A stretch of DNA of 64,000 nucleotides from NCBI GenBank assembly GCA_003576695.1, contig QOZQ01000009.1, positions 186,001-250,000 on the forward strand, given 5' to 3'. The translations under genes and the position numbers were made by a program. Under the pieces are notes generated by a model. It had not been told where the DNA came from. It saw only the letters and a list, made by a program, of their open reading frames with translations, and did no database searches. Below are positions 10,447-18,736 of the stretch, in pieces (position 1 is the first letter of the stretch; the number at the start of each line of letters is the position of its first letter). The stretch comes from Taklimakanibacter lacteus. Its GTDB lineage: Bacteria; Pseudomonadota; Alphaproteobacteria; Rhizobiales; Aestuariivirgaceae.

Positions 10447-10480
10447 CCCCTTCTCCGGCGCTAACGCGCGGGAGGAGGGG
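10447..10480 (+). other. Intercistronic hairpin after second substrate-binding protein gene
   Basis: CCCCTTCTCC (10447-10456) pairs with GGAGGAGGGG (10471-10480) with a single mismatch. It lies 14 bases after the binding-protein stop and before the ATPase gene. This matches the arrangement at 124-152 after the first binding-protein gene. Likely role: uncoupling high binding-protein expression from lower membrane-component expression. Confidence 0.55.
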
Positions 10481-10496
10481 AGAGTTGTGAGATGAC

Positions 10497-11267
10497 ATGA
10501 CGGCTGCCGCCATAGACATCAGATCGGCGACCAAGACCTATGCCTCAGGCACCGAAGCCGTTCACGCCTTCGGGCCCTCGAGTCTCACCATCGCGCCGGG
10601 TGAGTTCATTTCCCTTCTGGGCCCTTCGGGCTGCGGCAAGTCCACCTTGATGCTGATGATCGCCGGGCTTCTCGACTGCACATCGGGCGAGATCGAGCTT
10701 GGCGGTCATGTGGTGAAGGAGCCGCAGACCAGCATAGGCATCATGTTCCAGGACAACACGCTGGTGCCCTGGCGCACCGTACGTGGAAACATAGAGCTGC
10801 AGATCGAATTGCGCGGATTGCCTTCTGCCGACTACCGCGCAACGGTCGATCGCCTGATCAGCACCGTCAAGCTTGATGATTTCGCCGACCGTTACCCTTA
10901 CGAATTGTCGGGCGGCATGCAGCAGCGTGCCGCCTTCTGTCAGACGCTTGTCCACCGCCCGGACGTTCTTCTGCTCGACGAGCCGCTGGGCAAGCTCGAT
11001 GCCATGACGCGTGAAAGCATCAGGCGTGATCTGCAGAGTCTGTGGCTCGAGGATCGCCCGACCGTCGTCTTCGTCACCCACAGTATCGAGGAGGCGATCC
11101 AGCTGTCGACCCGGGTCTGCGTGATCTCGCCGAGGCCCGGCCGGATCGAGAAGGTGATCGATATCGATCTGCCCTGGCCGCGCGATCTTGCCGCCAAGCG
11201 CAGCGAGAAATTCAGCGCCTATGCGGCCGAGATTGAGGAGATATTCCATGGCTATGGCGTCCTCTGA
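10497..11267 (+). CDS. ABC transporter ATP-binding protein (SsuB/TauB type)
   Basis: This 256-residue ATPase contains Walker A GPSGCGKST, Q-loop FQDNTLVPWRTV, signature LSGGMQQRAAF, Walker B LLLDEPLGKLD and switch VTHSIEEA. The VPWRTV Q-loop and LGKLDA D-loop region are typical of the nitrate/sulfonate/taurine importer group. It lacks the long C-terminal TOBE region of MalK-type ATPases, consistent with serving the permease that overlaps it by 20 bases. It powers uptake of the ligand bound by the protein at 9431-10432. Confidence 0.92.
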   Translation: MTAAAIDIRSATKTYASGTEAVHAFGPSSLTIAPGEFISLLGPSGCGKSTLMLMIAGLLDCTSGEIELGGHVVKEPQTSIGIMFQDNTLVPWRTVRGNIELQIELRGLPSADYRATVDRLISTVKLDDFADRYPYELSGGMQQRAAFCQTLVHRPDVLLLDEPLGKLDAMTRESIRRDLQSLWLEDRPTVVFVTHSIEEAIQLSTRVCVISPRPGRIEKVIDIDLPWPRDLAAKRSEKFSAYAAEIEEIFHGYGVL

Positions 11268-12072
11268 GAAAGCGGCGCCGGCGGGCGCGTCCTGGCTTTC
11301 GGCTGTGCTGCGCGCGCTCGGACGGTCCTGGGCCTTTATCCTGTTCTTTGTCGGCTTCTTCCTGTTCTGGGAATATGCGATCGATATTTTCAGCATCCCG
11401 GCCTATATCCTGCCGCGGCCATCGGAGATCGTCACCCGCGGCTGGGCCGATATCGATCGTCTTCTCTACTATACCTATGTGACCGCGGTGGAGAGCCTGC
11501 TCGGCTATCTGGTGGCGATCGCGATCGCCGTGCCCCTGGGCTTGGCAATCGCCTTCTCGTCTTTCCTGCGCCGGACGATCTATCCCTTCTTCGTCTCGCT
11601 CGAGATGACGCCCAAGATCGCTTTCGCGCCGCTGTTCATCTCCTGGCTGGGTTTCGGCCTGTTGCCCAAGGTGATCATCGTCTTCCTGGTGTGCTTCTTC
11701 CCGGTCGTGCTGAATGCGATCCTGGCCTTCGGCTCGTTGAACGAGGAGCTGACACGCTTCATCCGTGCAACTGGCGCCAGTCCCTGGCGGGCTTTCTTCA
11801 AGGTGCGCTTGCCGGCGGCGCTGCCGCAATGTTTCGTCGGCTTCAAATATGCCGCGATCAATGCGACGGTCGGCGCCACCATTGCCGAATTCATCGGCAG
11901 CGACCAGGGACTCGGCTTCTATATCCAGATCGTTACCGGCAATATGCGACCCGATCTCGCCTTTGCCGGCATCTTCCTGCTGACGCTGCTGGGACTGGCG
12001 CTTTTCGGCGCAGTGACGCTGGTCGAGCGCTGGGTCATCCCCTGGCATATCTCACAGCGGCGGACTCATTAA
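11248..12072 (+). CDS. ABC transporter permease (SsuC/TauC type)
   Basis: This 274-residue inner-membrane permease has about six membrane segments. The EAA-type loop GSLNEELTRFIRATGASPWRAFFKVRLPAALP is near residue 170. The IPAYILPRPSEIV stretch after the first membrane helix is a familiar SsuC/TauC/nitrate-permease feature. The ATG at 11248 follows GAGGAG at seven bases and lies within the ATPase gene, so the two are coupled. An ATG at 11254 is a less likely start. It completes the second importer of the cluster. Confidence 0.92.
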   Translation: MAMASSEKAAPAGASWLSAVLRALGRSWAFILFFVGFFLFWEYAIDIFSIPAYILPRPSEIVTRGWADIDRLLYYTYVTAVESLLGYLVAIAIAVPLGLAIAFSSFLRRTIYPFFVSLEMTPKIAFAPLFISWLGFGLLPKVIIVFLVCFFPVVLNAILAFGSLNEELTRFIRATGASPWRAFFKVRLPAALPQCFVGFKYAAINATVGATIAEFIGSDQGLGFYIQIVTGNMRPDLAFAGIFLLTLLGLALFGAVTLVERWVIPWHISQRRTH

Positions 12073-12086
12073 ACACGGACGAGCTC

Positions 12087-13157
12087 ATGGCCCAGAAATA
12101 CGATGTCGAATCTTTGCGCGAATTTGCGCGCGCCGTGCTCTTGAAGGCAGGTCTGCCGGAGGAACCGGCGCGCTCGGTCGCACGCGGGCTGGTCGAGGCC
12201 GATCTCTACGGCCATTCGACCCATGGCCTGGCACTGTTGCCGGACTATGTCGACGAGATCGAAAGCGGCGCAATGGCGAAGAACGGCCGGCCCGAGGCGC
12301 TGAGCGATTTCGGCGCGGCGGCCTTGTGGGATGCCAGGCGTCTTCCCGGTGTCTGGACGACCGACCTCGCTGTTGCCGAGGCGGCGAAGCGCGCCCGGTC
12401 CTTCGGCGTCGGCGCCATCACCTTGCGGCGCAGTCACCATATCGCCTGCCTTGCCGCCTTCCTCGAAGCACCGGCGCGTGAGGGAATCGCCATCATCATC
12501 CTGTCCTCCGATCCGAGCGATGCCTTCGTGGCGCCTTTTGGCGGCGTGACGCCGGTGATGACGCCGAACCCGATCGCCGTCGGCATTCCGGCATCGCCCG
12601 ACCCGATCCTCATCGATGTCAGCACCTCGATCACCACCGCCGCCATGTGCGCGCGCATGCGCAATGCCGGAACGCCTTTGCCCGGCAAGTGGCTTTTGGA
12701 CAGCGCCGGCAAGGTGACCGATGACGCCCAGGTGATGAAGCAGGGCGGATCGATCCTCCCCATTGGCGGTGTCGATCACGGCCATAAGGGCTATGGTCTC
12801 GGGCTTATGGTCGAGGCTCTGACGCAAGGCCTCGGCGGCTTTGGCCGCGCCGATAGACCTAAGGAGTGGGGTGCGTCCGTCCTCGTTCTCGCTTTTGCGC
12901 CGGAAGCCTTTGGCGGGCGCGACGAATTTCTGCGCCAGACGGATTGGCTGGTGGAGGCTTGTGAGAATTCAGCCGTCCCGCAAGGCAGGCCCAGAGTGCG
13001 CCTGCCGGGGCAGGCAGCACTTGCGCGCAAGGTCGAAGCCCTGCGCGATGGGATCAGCCTTGACGCTGTTCGCCTCGGCGGGATCGAGCGCCTGGCGACG
13101 CGTTTCGCGCTCGCTCAACCGGCGGCAAGCCGATCCGCCGTTTCCAGGAACGGATAG
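12087..13157 (+). CDS. Ldh2/malate-type NAD(P)-dependent oxidoreductase
   Basis: This 356-residue protein belongs to the type-2 malate/lactate/sulfolactate/ureidoglycolate dehydrogenase family. It shows the signature DLYGHSTHGLALLPDYV near residue 40, PNPIAVGIP near 160 and DHGHKGYGLGLMVEALTQGL near 230. These enzymes interconvert a 2-hydroxy acid and a 2-oxo acid with NAD(P). As the last gene of the + strand run, 14 bases after the permease, it probably oxidises the imported 2-hydroxy acid. The last 43 bases overlap the end of the convergent flavoenzyme gene at 13115. Confidence 0.88.
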   Translation: MAQKYDVESLREFARAVLLKAGLPEEPARSVARGLVEADLYGHSTHGLALLPDYVDEIESGAMAKNGRPEALSDFGAAALWDARRLPGVWTTDLAVAEAAKRARSFGVGAITLRRSHHIACLAAFLEAPAREGIAIIILSSDPSDAFVAPFGGVTPVMTPNPIAVGIPASPDPILIDVSTSITTAAMCARMRNAGTPLPGKWLLDSAGKVTDDAQVMKQGGSILPIGGVDHGHKGYGLGLMVEALTQGLGGFGRADRPKEWGASVLVLAFAPEAFGGRDEFLRQTDWLVEACENSAVPQGRPRVRLPGQAALARKVEALRDGISLDAVRLGGIERLATRFALAQPAASRSAVSRNG

Positions 13158-14191
13158 TCCGTATAACCGGCACGGCCCGGCGTGTAGAAGGTCGTGTCAT
13201 CAGGCTTGTTGAGGGGAGCATCCGCGGCGAAGCGCGCCGGCAGGTCGGGATTGGCGATGAAGAGCTTGCCGAAGGCGACGGCGTCCGCCTCGCCGCTGGC
13301 CAGCACCTGTTCCGCGCTCGCCTGGGTGAATTCCTGGTTGGCGATATAGAGGCCGCCGAATTCTCGTCTCACGGTTGGCCCGAGGCGCGGCGCTTCGAGC
13401 GACTCGCGCCCGACGATGAAGGCGATCTTCCTTCGCCCGAGCTCGCGCGCCACATGAGAGAAGGTCGCTTCCGGGGTTGAATCATCGATGTCATGCGAGT
13501 TGCGCCGGAGATTGAGATGCATGCCGACGCGCTCCGGTCCCCAGACCGAGATCGCCGCATCGGTCGCTTCCAGCATCAACCGCGCCCGGTTCTCGATCGA
13601 GCCGCCATAATCGTCGGTGCGCCGGTTGGTCTTGTCCTGCAGGAACTGGTCCAGCAGATAGCCATTGGCGCCATGGAGCTCGACGCCGTCGAAGCCGGCT
13701 TTGATCGCGTTCACGGCGCCCTTGCGATAGGCATCGACGATGTCCGGTATCTCGTGGCGCCCGAGCGCGCGCGGCGTCACATAAGCGCGCTTGGGCCTGA
13801 CCAAGCTCACCGTGCCCGCAGGCTGCACCGCGCTCGGTGCCACCGGCAGCTCGCCATTGAGGAAGACCGGATCGGAGATGCGCCCGACATGCCAGAGCTG
13901 CAGGAAGATTCGCCCGCCCGCCTGATGCACGGCATGGGTGACCTTGCGCCAGCCCTCGGTCTGCTCGGCCGACCAGATGCCGGGCGTATCGGCATAGCCG
14001 ACGCCCATCGGCGTGACACTGGTGGCTTCGGTGAAGATGAGCCCAGCCGTGGCGCGCTGCGCATAATATTCGGCCATCAGCGCATTGGGCACGCGCTCCG
14101 CCCCGGCGCGGCTGCGCGTCAGGGGCGCCATCAGGATACGGTTGGGCAGCGTATAGGGACCAAGCTTCAGGGGATCGAAGAGTGTTGGCAT
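13115..14191 (-). CDS. Old Yellow Enzyme family alkene reductase
   Basis: This 358-residue FMN-dependent oxidoreductase of the NemA/OYE family starts MPTLFDPLKLGPYTLPNRILMAPLTRSRA. It contains the flavin/substrate motif GVELHGANGYLLDQF and the following KTNRRTDDYGGSIENRARLMLE stretch. The C-terminal phosphate-binding region is DAVAFGKLFIANPDLP. Family members reduce activated C=C bonds and nitro compounds with NAD(P)H. An in-frame upstream extension to 14248 is possible but would overlap the ArsR gene. It lies 19 bases downstream of an ArsR-type regulator on the same strand, so it probably forms a small operon responding to an electrophile or thiol stress. Confidence 0.92.
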   Translation of the reverse strand: MPTLFDPLKLGPYTLPNRILMAPLTRSRAGAERVPNALMAEYYAQRATAGLIFTEATSVTPMGVGYADTPGIWSAEQTEGWRKVTHAVHQAGGRIFLQLWHVGRISDPVFLNGELPVAPSAVQPAGTVSLVRPKRAYVTPRALGRHEIPDIVDAYRKGAVNAIKAGFDGVELHGANGYLLDQFLQDKTNRRTDDYGGSIENRARLMLEATDAAISVWGPERVGMHLNLRRNSHDIDDSTPEATFSHVARELGRRKIAFIVGRESLEAPRLGPTVRREFGGLYIANQEFTQASAEQVLASGEADAVAFGKLFIANPDLPARFAADAPLNKPDDTTFYTPGRAGYTDYPFLETADRLAAG

Positions 14192-14210
14192 GGGAGATCT
14201 CTGGCAGGTT

Positions 14211-14546
14211 TCAGGGGTGGGAGGTTCCGGGGGCACGGAAAACCGCATCGAGAAGGCCGGGGAAACGCTGGTCGATCTCGGTACGGCGAAGCGTGTTGAT
14301 CACTTCGACGCCTTTCTTCTCGGAACGGATCAGGCCTGCTTCGCGCAGGATCTTGTGGTGGAAGGAAACAGTCGAGGGCGGGTGCGCGGCACAGGCCTGG
14401 ATGCAGCTCATGCGGTCGCTGCCCATGAGCTTCCGCACGATCTCGCGCCGGACCGGATCGGACAAGGCATGGAGCACATTGTCGAGCGAGATGTCGGGCG
14501 CGGCAGGGTGGGTGAAGGGGCGTGCCATAGCCTTAACATAGTCCAT
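14211..14546 (-). CDS. ArsR-family winged-helix transcriptional regulator
   Basis: This 111-residue DNA-binding protein has the typical opening ALSDPVRREIVRKLM, the recognition helix PPSTVSFHHKILREAGLI and the wing EKKGVEVINTLRR. It has a single CysxxAC-like pair (SCIQACAAH) that might sense a thiol-reactive ligand, but no standard ELCVCDL metal site. A second in-frame ATG at 14528 would remove six residues and may be the real start, because a candidate operator sits directly at 14547-14559. It is transcribed together with the flavoenzyme gene downstream. Confidence 0.88.
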   Translation of the reverse strand: MDYVKAMARPFTHPAAPDISLDNVLHALSDPVRREIVRKLMGSDRMSCIQACAAHPPSTVSFHHKILREAGLIRSEKKGVEVINTLRRTEIDQRFPGLLDAVFRAPGTSHP

Positions 14547-14559
14547 AACTACAATAGTT
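14547..14559. promoter_or_regulatory. Candidate ArsR operator
   Basis: AACTA (14547-14551) and TAGTT (14555-14559) form a perfect inverted repeat with a three-base centre just before the ArsR gene. On the minus strand it overlaps a TATTGT that could serve as a -10 box. Position and symmetry fit autoregulation of the arsR-flavoenzyme pair. This is a prediction from position only. Confidence 0.35.
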
Positions 14560-14691
14560 CAAGATTACTGAAGTTTAAGATTGGATCAGGAACGCTCCCT
14601 ATATTAGATGACCGCCCGGCCCGGGACACTGACAGAGAACTGCGGTAGTTAGGGCTGAATTGCCGAAACGACTGATTCGACTGGAATTCTG

Positions 14692-16725
14692 ATGGCCAAG
14701 AACAAGGTGAAGGACCTCTTTGACAAGCTGGAAGCCGAGATGGCGCCCCAGGCCGCCAAGGCGCGCGCCATGAAGCCGAAGAACGGCGACGAGAGCTATA
14801 CGGCCGCCGACATCGAGGTGCTGGAGGGGCTGGAGCCGGTGCGTCGGCGACCCGGCATGTATATTGGCGGCACCGACGAGAAGGCGCTGCATCACCTCTT
14901 CGCCGAAGTCATCGACAACGCCATGGACGAGGCGGTGGCGGGCCATGCCTCCTGGATCGAGGTCGATTACGACAAGGATGGCTGGCTCACCGTCACCGAC
15001 AATGGCCGCGGCATCCCGGTCGACCCGCATCCCAAATTCAAGGACAAATCCGCCCTCGAAGTGATCATGACGACGCTGCATGCCGGCGGCAAATTCGATT
15101 CCAAGGTCTATGAGACCTCGGGCGGCCTGCATGGCGTCGGCGTCTCGGTGGTGAATGCGCTCTCGGAAGACCTCACCGTCGAGGTGGCGCGCGGCCAGCA
15201 GCTTTTCCGCCAGAGCTACAAGCGCGGCAAGCCGACGGGCAAGATCGAGAAGCTCGGCAAGGTCAACAACCGGCGTGGCACCACGGTGCGCTTCCGGCCC
15301 GACCCGCAGATCTTCGGCAAGACGACGGAGTTCTCCGGCGCCCGCCTGTTCCGCATGGCGCGCTCCAAGGCCTATCTCTTCGGCGGCGTCGAGATTCGCT
15401 GGTCCTGCGATCCCTCCCATATCAAGGACAAGGAGACTCCGGAAAAGGCGGTGCTGCATTTCCCCGGCGGCCTCAAGGACTTTCTCGAGGAGCGCCTCGA
15501 AGGCAATGCGCGCGTGGTGGATGACATTTTCTCCGGCAAGGTGACGAAGCCCGGCGGCCACGGCTCGGTCGAATGGGCGATCGCCTGGTTCGGCGGTGAA
15601 GACGGCTTCATCTCGTCCTATTGCAACACCATCCCGACGCCCGATGGCGGCACGCATGAGCAGGGCCTGCGCTCGGCGCTGCTGCGCTCGCTCAAGAACT
15701 ATGCCGATCTCACCAACAACAAGCGCGCCGGCATCGTGACGGGCGATGACGTGATGGCGTCATCGGGCGCACTTCTCTCGGTCTTCATCCGCGAGCCCGA
15801 GTTCCAGGGCCAGACCAAGGACCGCCTCGCCACGCTCGAAGCGGTGCGCATCGTCGAGACGGCGATCCGCGATCATTTCGACCATTGGCTCACCGGCCAT
15901 CCGGCCCAGGCCGACAAGCTGCTCAACTGGATCGCCGATCGCGCCGAGGAGCGCCTGCGCCGCAGGCAGGAGAAGGAAGTCGGCCGCAAGACGGCGCTGC
16001 GCAAGCTGCGCCTGCCGGGCAAGCTCGCCGATTGCTCATCGACGGCGGCGGATGGCTCCGAGCTCTTCATCGTCGAAGGCGATTCGGCCGGCGGCTCCGC
16101 CAAGCAGGCAAGGAACCGCGCCACTCAGGCGGTGCTGCCTTTGCGCGGCAAGATCCTCAATGTGGCAAGCGCCGGCAAGGACAAGCTCGCCCAGAACCAG
16201 CAGCTCTCCGATCTGCTCCAGGCGCTCGGCTGCGGCACGGGAGCGACCTATCGCGAAGCCGATCTGCGCTATGACAAGGTCATCATCATGACCGACGCCG
16301 ATGTCGACGGCGCCCATATCGCTTCGCTCCTGATCACTTTCTTCTACCGCCAGATGCAGCAGCTGATCGAGGAGGGGCATCTCTATCTGGCGGTGCCGCC
16401 GCTCTACAAGCTGGCGCAAGGGTCGAAGACGGCCTATGCCCGCAATGATCAGCACAAGGATGAATTGCTCAAGGGCGACTTCTCCGGAAGGGGCAAGGTC
16501 GAGATCTCGCGCTTCAAGGGCCTGGGCGAGATGCTGCCCGGCCAGTTGAAGGAGACGACGATGGACCCGGCCAAGCGGGCATTGCTGCGCGTCAATCTCC
16601 TGGGCGATGAGAAGACGACCACCGCCAAGGTGGTCGAGCAGCTGATGGGCAACAAGCCCGAGGAGCGGTTCAAATTCATCTCCAACCGCGCCGAATTCGT
16701 CAGCGAAGAGGCGCTGGACGTTTAA
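14692..16725 (+). CDS. parE: DNA topoisomerase IV subunit B
   Basis: This 677-residue type IIA topoisomerase ATPase subunit decatenates daughter chromosomes together with ParC. The GHKL ATPase domain shows EVIDNAMDEA, TDNGRGIPVD and GGLHGVGVSVVNALS in the first 170 residues. The transducer domain follows. The TOPRIM domain has the catalytic EGDSAGGSAKQ and DADVDGAHI motifs near residues 455-545. The length fits alphaproteobacterial ParE and is shorter than GyrB, which has an extra C-terminal insertion in many species. It is separated from the divergent arsR gene by 145 bases that must hold its promoter. Confidence 0.96.
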   Translation: MAKNKVKDLFDKLEAEMAPQAAKARAMKPKNGDESYTAADIEVLEGLEPVRRRPGMYIGGTDEKALHHLFAEVIDNAMDEAVAGHASWIEVDYDKDGWLTVTDNGRGIPVDPHPKFKDKSALEVIMTTLHAGGKFDSKVYETSGGLHGVGVSVVNALSEDLTVEVARGQQLFRQSYKRGKPTGKIEKLGKVNNRRGTTVRFRPDPQIFGKTTEFSGARLFRMARSKAYLFGGVEIRWSCDPSHIKDKETPEKAVLHFPGGLKDFLEERLEGNARVVDDIFSGKVTKPGGHGSVEWAIAWFGGEDGFISSYCNTIPTPDGGTHEQGLRSALLRSLKNYADLTNNKRAGIVTGDDVMASSGALLSVFIREPEFQGQTKDRLATLEAVRIVETAIRDHFDHWLTGHPAQADKLLNWIADRAEERLRRRQEKEVGRKTALRKLRLPGKLADCSSTAADGSELFIVEGDSAGGSAKQARNRATQAVLPLRGKILNVASAGKDKLAQNQQLSDLLQALGCGTGATYREADLRYDKVIIMTDADVDGAHIASLLITFFYRQMQQLIEEGHLYLAVPPLYKLAQGSKTAYARNDQHKDELLKGDFSGRGKVEISRFKGLGEMLPGQLKETTMDPAKRALLRVNLLGDEKTTTAKVVEQLMGNKPEERFKFISNRAEFVSEEALDV

Positions 16726-16847
16726 TCGGCTGCAAGGCCAGGCGAATCCGGTTATTCAGACAACAGATGGGAGCCCTGCGGGAACCTCAATGAGGTTTCC
16801 GCGCTTATCAGGTATCGGCAGAAACCCTGCCGGTGATGGAGCTGCCC

Positions 16848-17195
16848 ATGACCAGATCACCTCATATTTCCGAAGACCGCATCCGCGAGCGCGCCTATCG
16901 CCTGTGGATCGAGGAAGGCCAGCCGCAGGGCAAGGACGCCGAGCATTGGCAGAAGGCGCGCGAACTCCTGGCGCTCGAAGCCGATCCCAAGGAAGGCAAA
17001 GAGGGCATTGCCGAGGGGGCCAACAACACTGGTCCCTGGGATGAACCGGTGGAGGAAGCCGCCACCCTGGAGAACCAGGGCGAGGTCCCGACGCTGACCG
17101 ACCAGGGTGAGCAGCAGATCCCGAAGAAACGCCGGCCGGCGGTTGCCAGGCGCAAGACAGCCGCACCGAAGCCGAAGAAGAAGCGGCCCATGTGA
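16848..17195 (+). CDS. DUF2934 protein
   Basis: This 115-residue soluble protein starts with the DUF2934 motif ERAYRLWIEEGQPQGKDAEHW, a short helical domain common in Rhizobiales and often found with stress genes. The second half is acidic and then ends in a basic Lys/Pro/Arg-rich tail (KKRRPAVARRKTAAPKPKKK). That tail suggests binding to nucleic acid or another polyanion. The ATG at 16848 is preferred over the GTG at 16833 because GGAG lies at a good distance upstream. Function of the family is unknown. Confidence 0.8.
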   Translation: MTRSPHISEDRIRERAYRLWIEEGQPQGKDAEHWQKARELLALEADPKEGKEGIAEGANNTGPWDEPVEEAATLENQGEVPTLTDQGEQQIPKKRRPAVARRKTAAPKPKKKRPM

Positions 17196-17201
17196 GGGGC
17201 C

Positions 17202-17324
17202 ATGCCCTCGACCGCGATCAGCCGGATCCTCTACGAGCACGAAGCGCAGGTGCTCAATGTCTGGTTTCGGGAATCAGGCGAGCTCTACCGCTATTGTGAT
17301 GTACCGGCCCGCATCCACGGATGA
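17202..17324 (+). CDS. Short KTSC-domain protein, probably truncated
   Basis: This 40-residue frame directly follows the DUF2934 gene. It reads MPSTAISRILYEHEAQVLNV, then WFRESGELYRYCDVPARIHG. This matches the front part of the KTSC domain (S.I...GYD...L.V.F..G..Y.Y.DVP), which usually runs to 60-70 residues. The C-terminal part with the Tyr/Phe-rich end is missing because of a TGA at 17322. The reading frames beyond it show no clear continuation, so it may be a natural remnant. GAGG upstream serves as a ribosome binding site. Confidence 0.55.
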   Translation: MPSTAISRILYEHEAQVLNVWFRESGELYRYCDVPARIHG

Positions 17325-17352
17325 CGACCGCCATGCTGCCCAGTTGATCGAA

Positions 17353-17595
17353 TTACTTCGCTTCGCGCACTGAACCGGTGCGTTCGTCGACCACAATGCG
17401 CCGGACCACACCGGTCCTGCGGGGCAGGGGAAACGCACCGTCGCCGTCGAGCCCGTATTCCGAATCGAGGGTCGGCTTGGGTTTCACGAGTTTGACCGGC
17501 AAAATTTGCTCGGCGCCGGCCTTGGCAGATTCGCCCGAGGGTATTGCGAGGAAGGCGCCGATCAGAGCAGTTGTCATAAACTGGCGCGACCGCAT
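17353..17595 (-). CDS. Small secreted hypothetical protein
   Basis: This 80-residue protein has an apparent N-terminal signal sequence (MRSRQFMTTALIGAFLAIPSG, cleavage perhaps after SAKA). A polar mature part follows, with a central FPLPRRTGVVRRIVVDERTG segment. No family was recognised. It is transcribed divergently from no close partner and sits between small stress-type genes. The signal sequence and sensible composition support a real gene, but the evidence is modest. Confidence 0.5.
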   Translation of the reverse strand: MRSRQFMTTALIGAFLAIPSGESAKAGAEQILPVKLVKPKPTLDSEYGLDGDGAFPLPRRTGVVRRIVVDERTGSVREAK

Positions 17596-17667
17596 GGCAG
17601 GTCTCCAAAACGAACGAGGGCGGTCCGCCGTCAGACCGCCCCCGTCTCGCCGTCCGTTAGCTCCGGA

Positions 17668-17844
17668 TTATTCCAGAAACCCACGGATTTCGATGTCCGC
17701 CCGCGTCACGCCAATATCGCGCAGCAACCGGTCATCGAGGTTGCTCGTCTGCCATTGGTCGGCCGCTTGAGCCAATTTCATACGCATGCGCGTCAACAGG
17801 CTGGGCGGAGCAAGAATGATGCCGCGGGCGGCGATCATGTTCAT
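17668..17844 (-). CDS. DUF1127 (YjiS-like) small protein
   Basis: This 58-residue protein ends with the DUF1127 core WQTSNLDDRLLRDIGVTRADIEIRGFLE, in which DRLLRDIGVTRADI is diagnostic. The start is placed at the ATG at 17844 rather than 17850 because GGAG lies six bases before it and would touch the earlier ATG. In related alphaproteobacteria such proteins take part in RNA turnover, phosphate/carbon metabolism and stress responses. The role here is not known. Confidence 0.85.
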   Translation of the reverse strand: MNMIAARGIILAPPSLLTRMRMKLAQAADQWQTSNLDDRLLRDIGVTRADIEIRGFLE

Positions 17845-18004
17845 TTTCATCTCCAGGGGGAATGTGGGTGCGCCCCGAATGGCCGTCCTTCTAGCGAAGC
17901 CCCGCCCAATCCAGGCTGAATGGGCCGTTCATCCGCCGTTTAGAATGGGGATGAAAAGCGAACGAGGCTTTTCGCAGCCGTGCGCGGTGGTTTAGACTGA
18001 GGCC

Positions 18005-18736
18005 ATGGCAGATTCGCAGAAAATGGTTCTCGTCGTGCACGACCGCGATGAGATGGACGACCGGGCCTCCGCCTGGGCGCGGCGCCAGGGCTATGCGCTG
18101 GACTGGGTCTGCCCGGCTGAGGGCGATAGCCTGCCGGCGCTCGACGGCCAGGTGGCGGGCGTCATCGTCTATGGCGGCGCCCAGGATGTGGACCAGCAGG
18201 ACCGCCATACCTATCTCAAGGACGAGATGCGTTTTCTCGACCAGGCGCTCAAGCGCGAGACACCGGTGCTGGGCCTGTGCCTCGGCGCCCAGCTCCTCGC
18301 CCACACGCTGGGCGAGAGGGTATCGGGCCATCCCGACGGCCGCGCCGAATATGGCTATTACGATCTCCTGCCGTCGGGCGAGGGCCGCGAGCTCTTCGGC
18401 GCGCCCATGAAGGTTCTGCAATCGCACTGGCATGGCTGGTTTGGCACGCCCAAGGGGGCGGTGAAGCTTGCCGGCACGGCCGATTTTCCCGAGCAGGCCT
18501 TCCGCTATGGCGCCAATGCCTATGGCTTCCAGTTCCATCCCGAGACCAGCCGCAAAGGGCTTACCCGCTGGATCTCACGCCGCCCGCCGCACAAGCAGAC
18601 GATGACGGGCGCCCATCCGGCCGATCGTCAGCTGGCGGACAATCTCGTTTACGACAAGGCCCTGGGCGACTGGTTCAACACGTTCCTCGAGGGCTGGATA
18701 AGCGGACGGCAGATCAGATACGAGGCGGCCGAATGA
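18005..18736 (+). CDS. Class I glutamine amidotransferase-like protein (GMP synthase GATase domain)
   Basis: This 243-residue stand-alone GATase1 domain has the nucleophile in LGLCLGAQLLA (C92) and the catalytic pair in FQFHPETS (H178, E180). Such proteins release ammonia from glutamine or cleave gamma-glutamyl amides (PuuD-like); many are annotated as GMP synthase-like without a synthase domain. The C-terminal 50 residues form an extension of no recognised type. The stop overlaps the start of an acetyltransferase gene (ATGA), so the two are made together. The substrate is unknown. Confidence 0.88.
   Translation: MADSQKMVLVVHDRDEMDDRASAWARRQGYALDWVCPAEGDSLPALDGQVAGVIVYGGAQDVDQQDRHTYLKDEMRFLDQALKRETPVLGLCLGAQLLAHTLGERVSGHPDGRAEYGYYDLLPSGEGRELFGAPMKVLQSHWHGWFGTPKGAVKLAGTADFPEQAFRYGANAYGFQFHPETSRKGLTRWISRRPPHKQTMTGAHPADRQLADNLVYDKALGDWFNTFLEGWISGRQIRYEAAE

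Noticed and set aside
16776-16806. EcfG-type general-stress promoter (GGAAC ... CGTT) upstream of the DUF2934 gene
   Set aside because: GGAAC is present, but at the right distance there is GCTT/CTTA rather than CGTT, so the match is too poor to report as a promoter.
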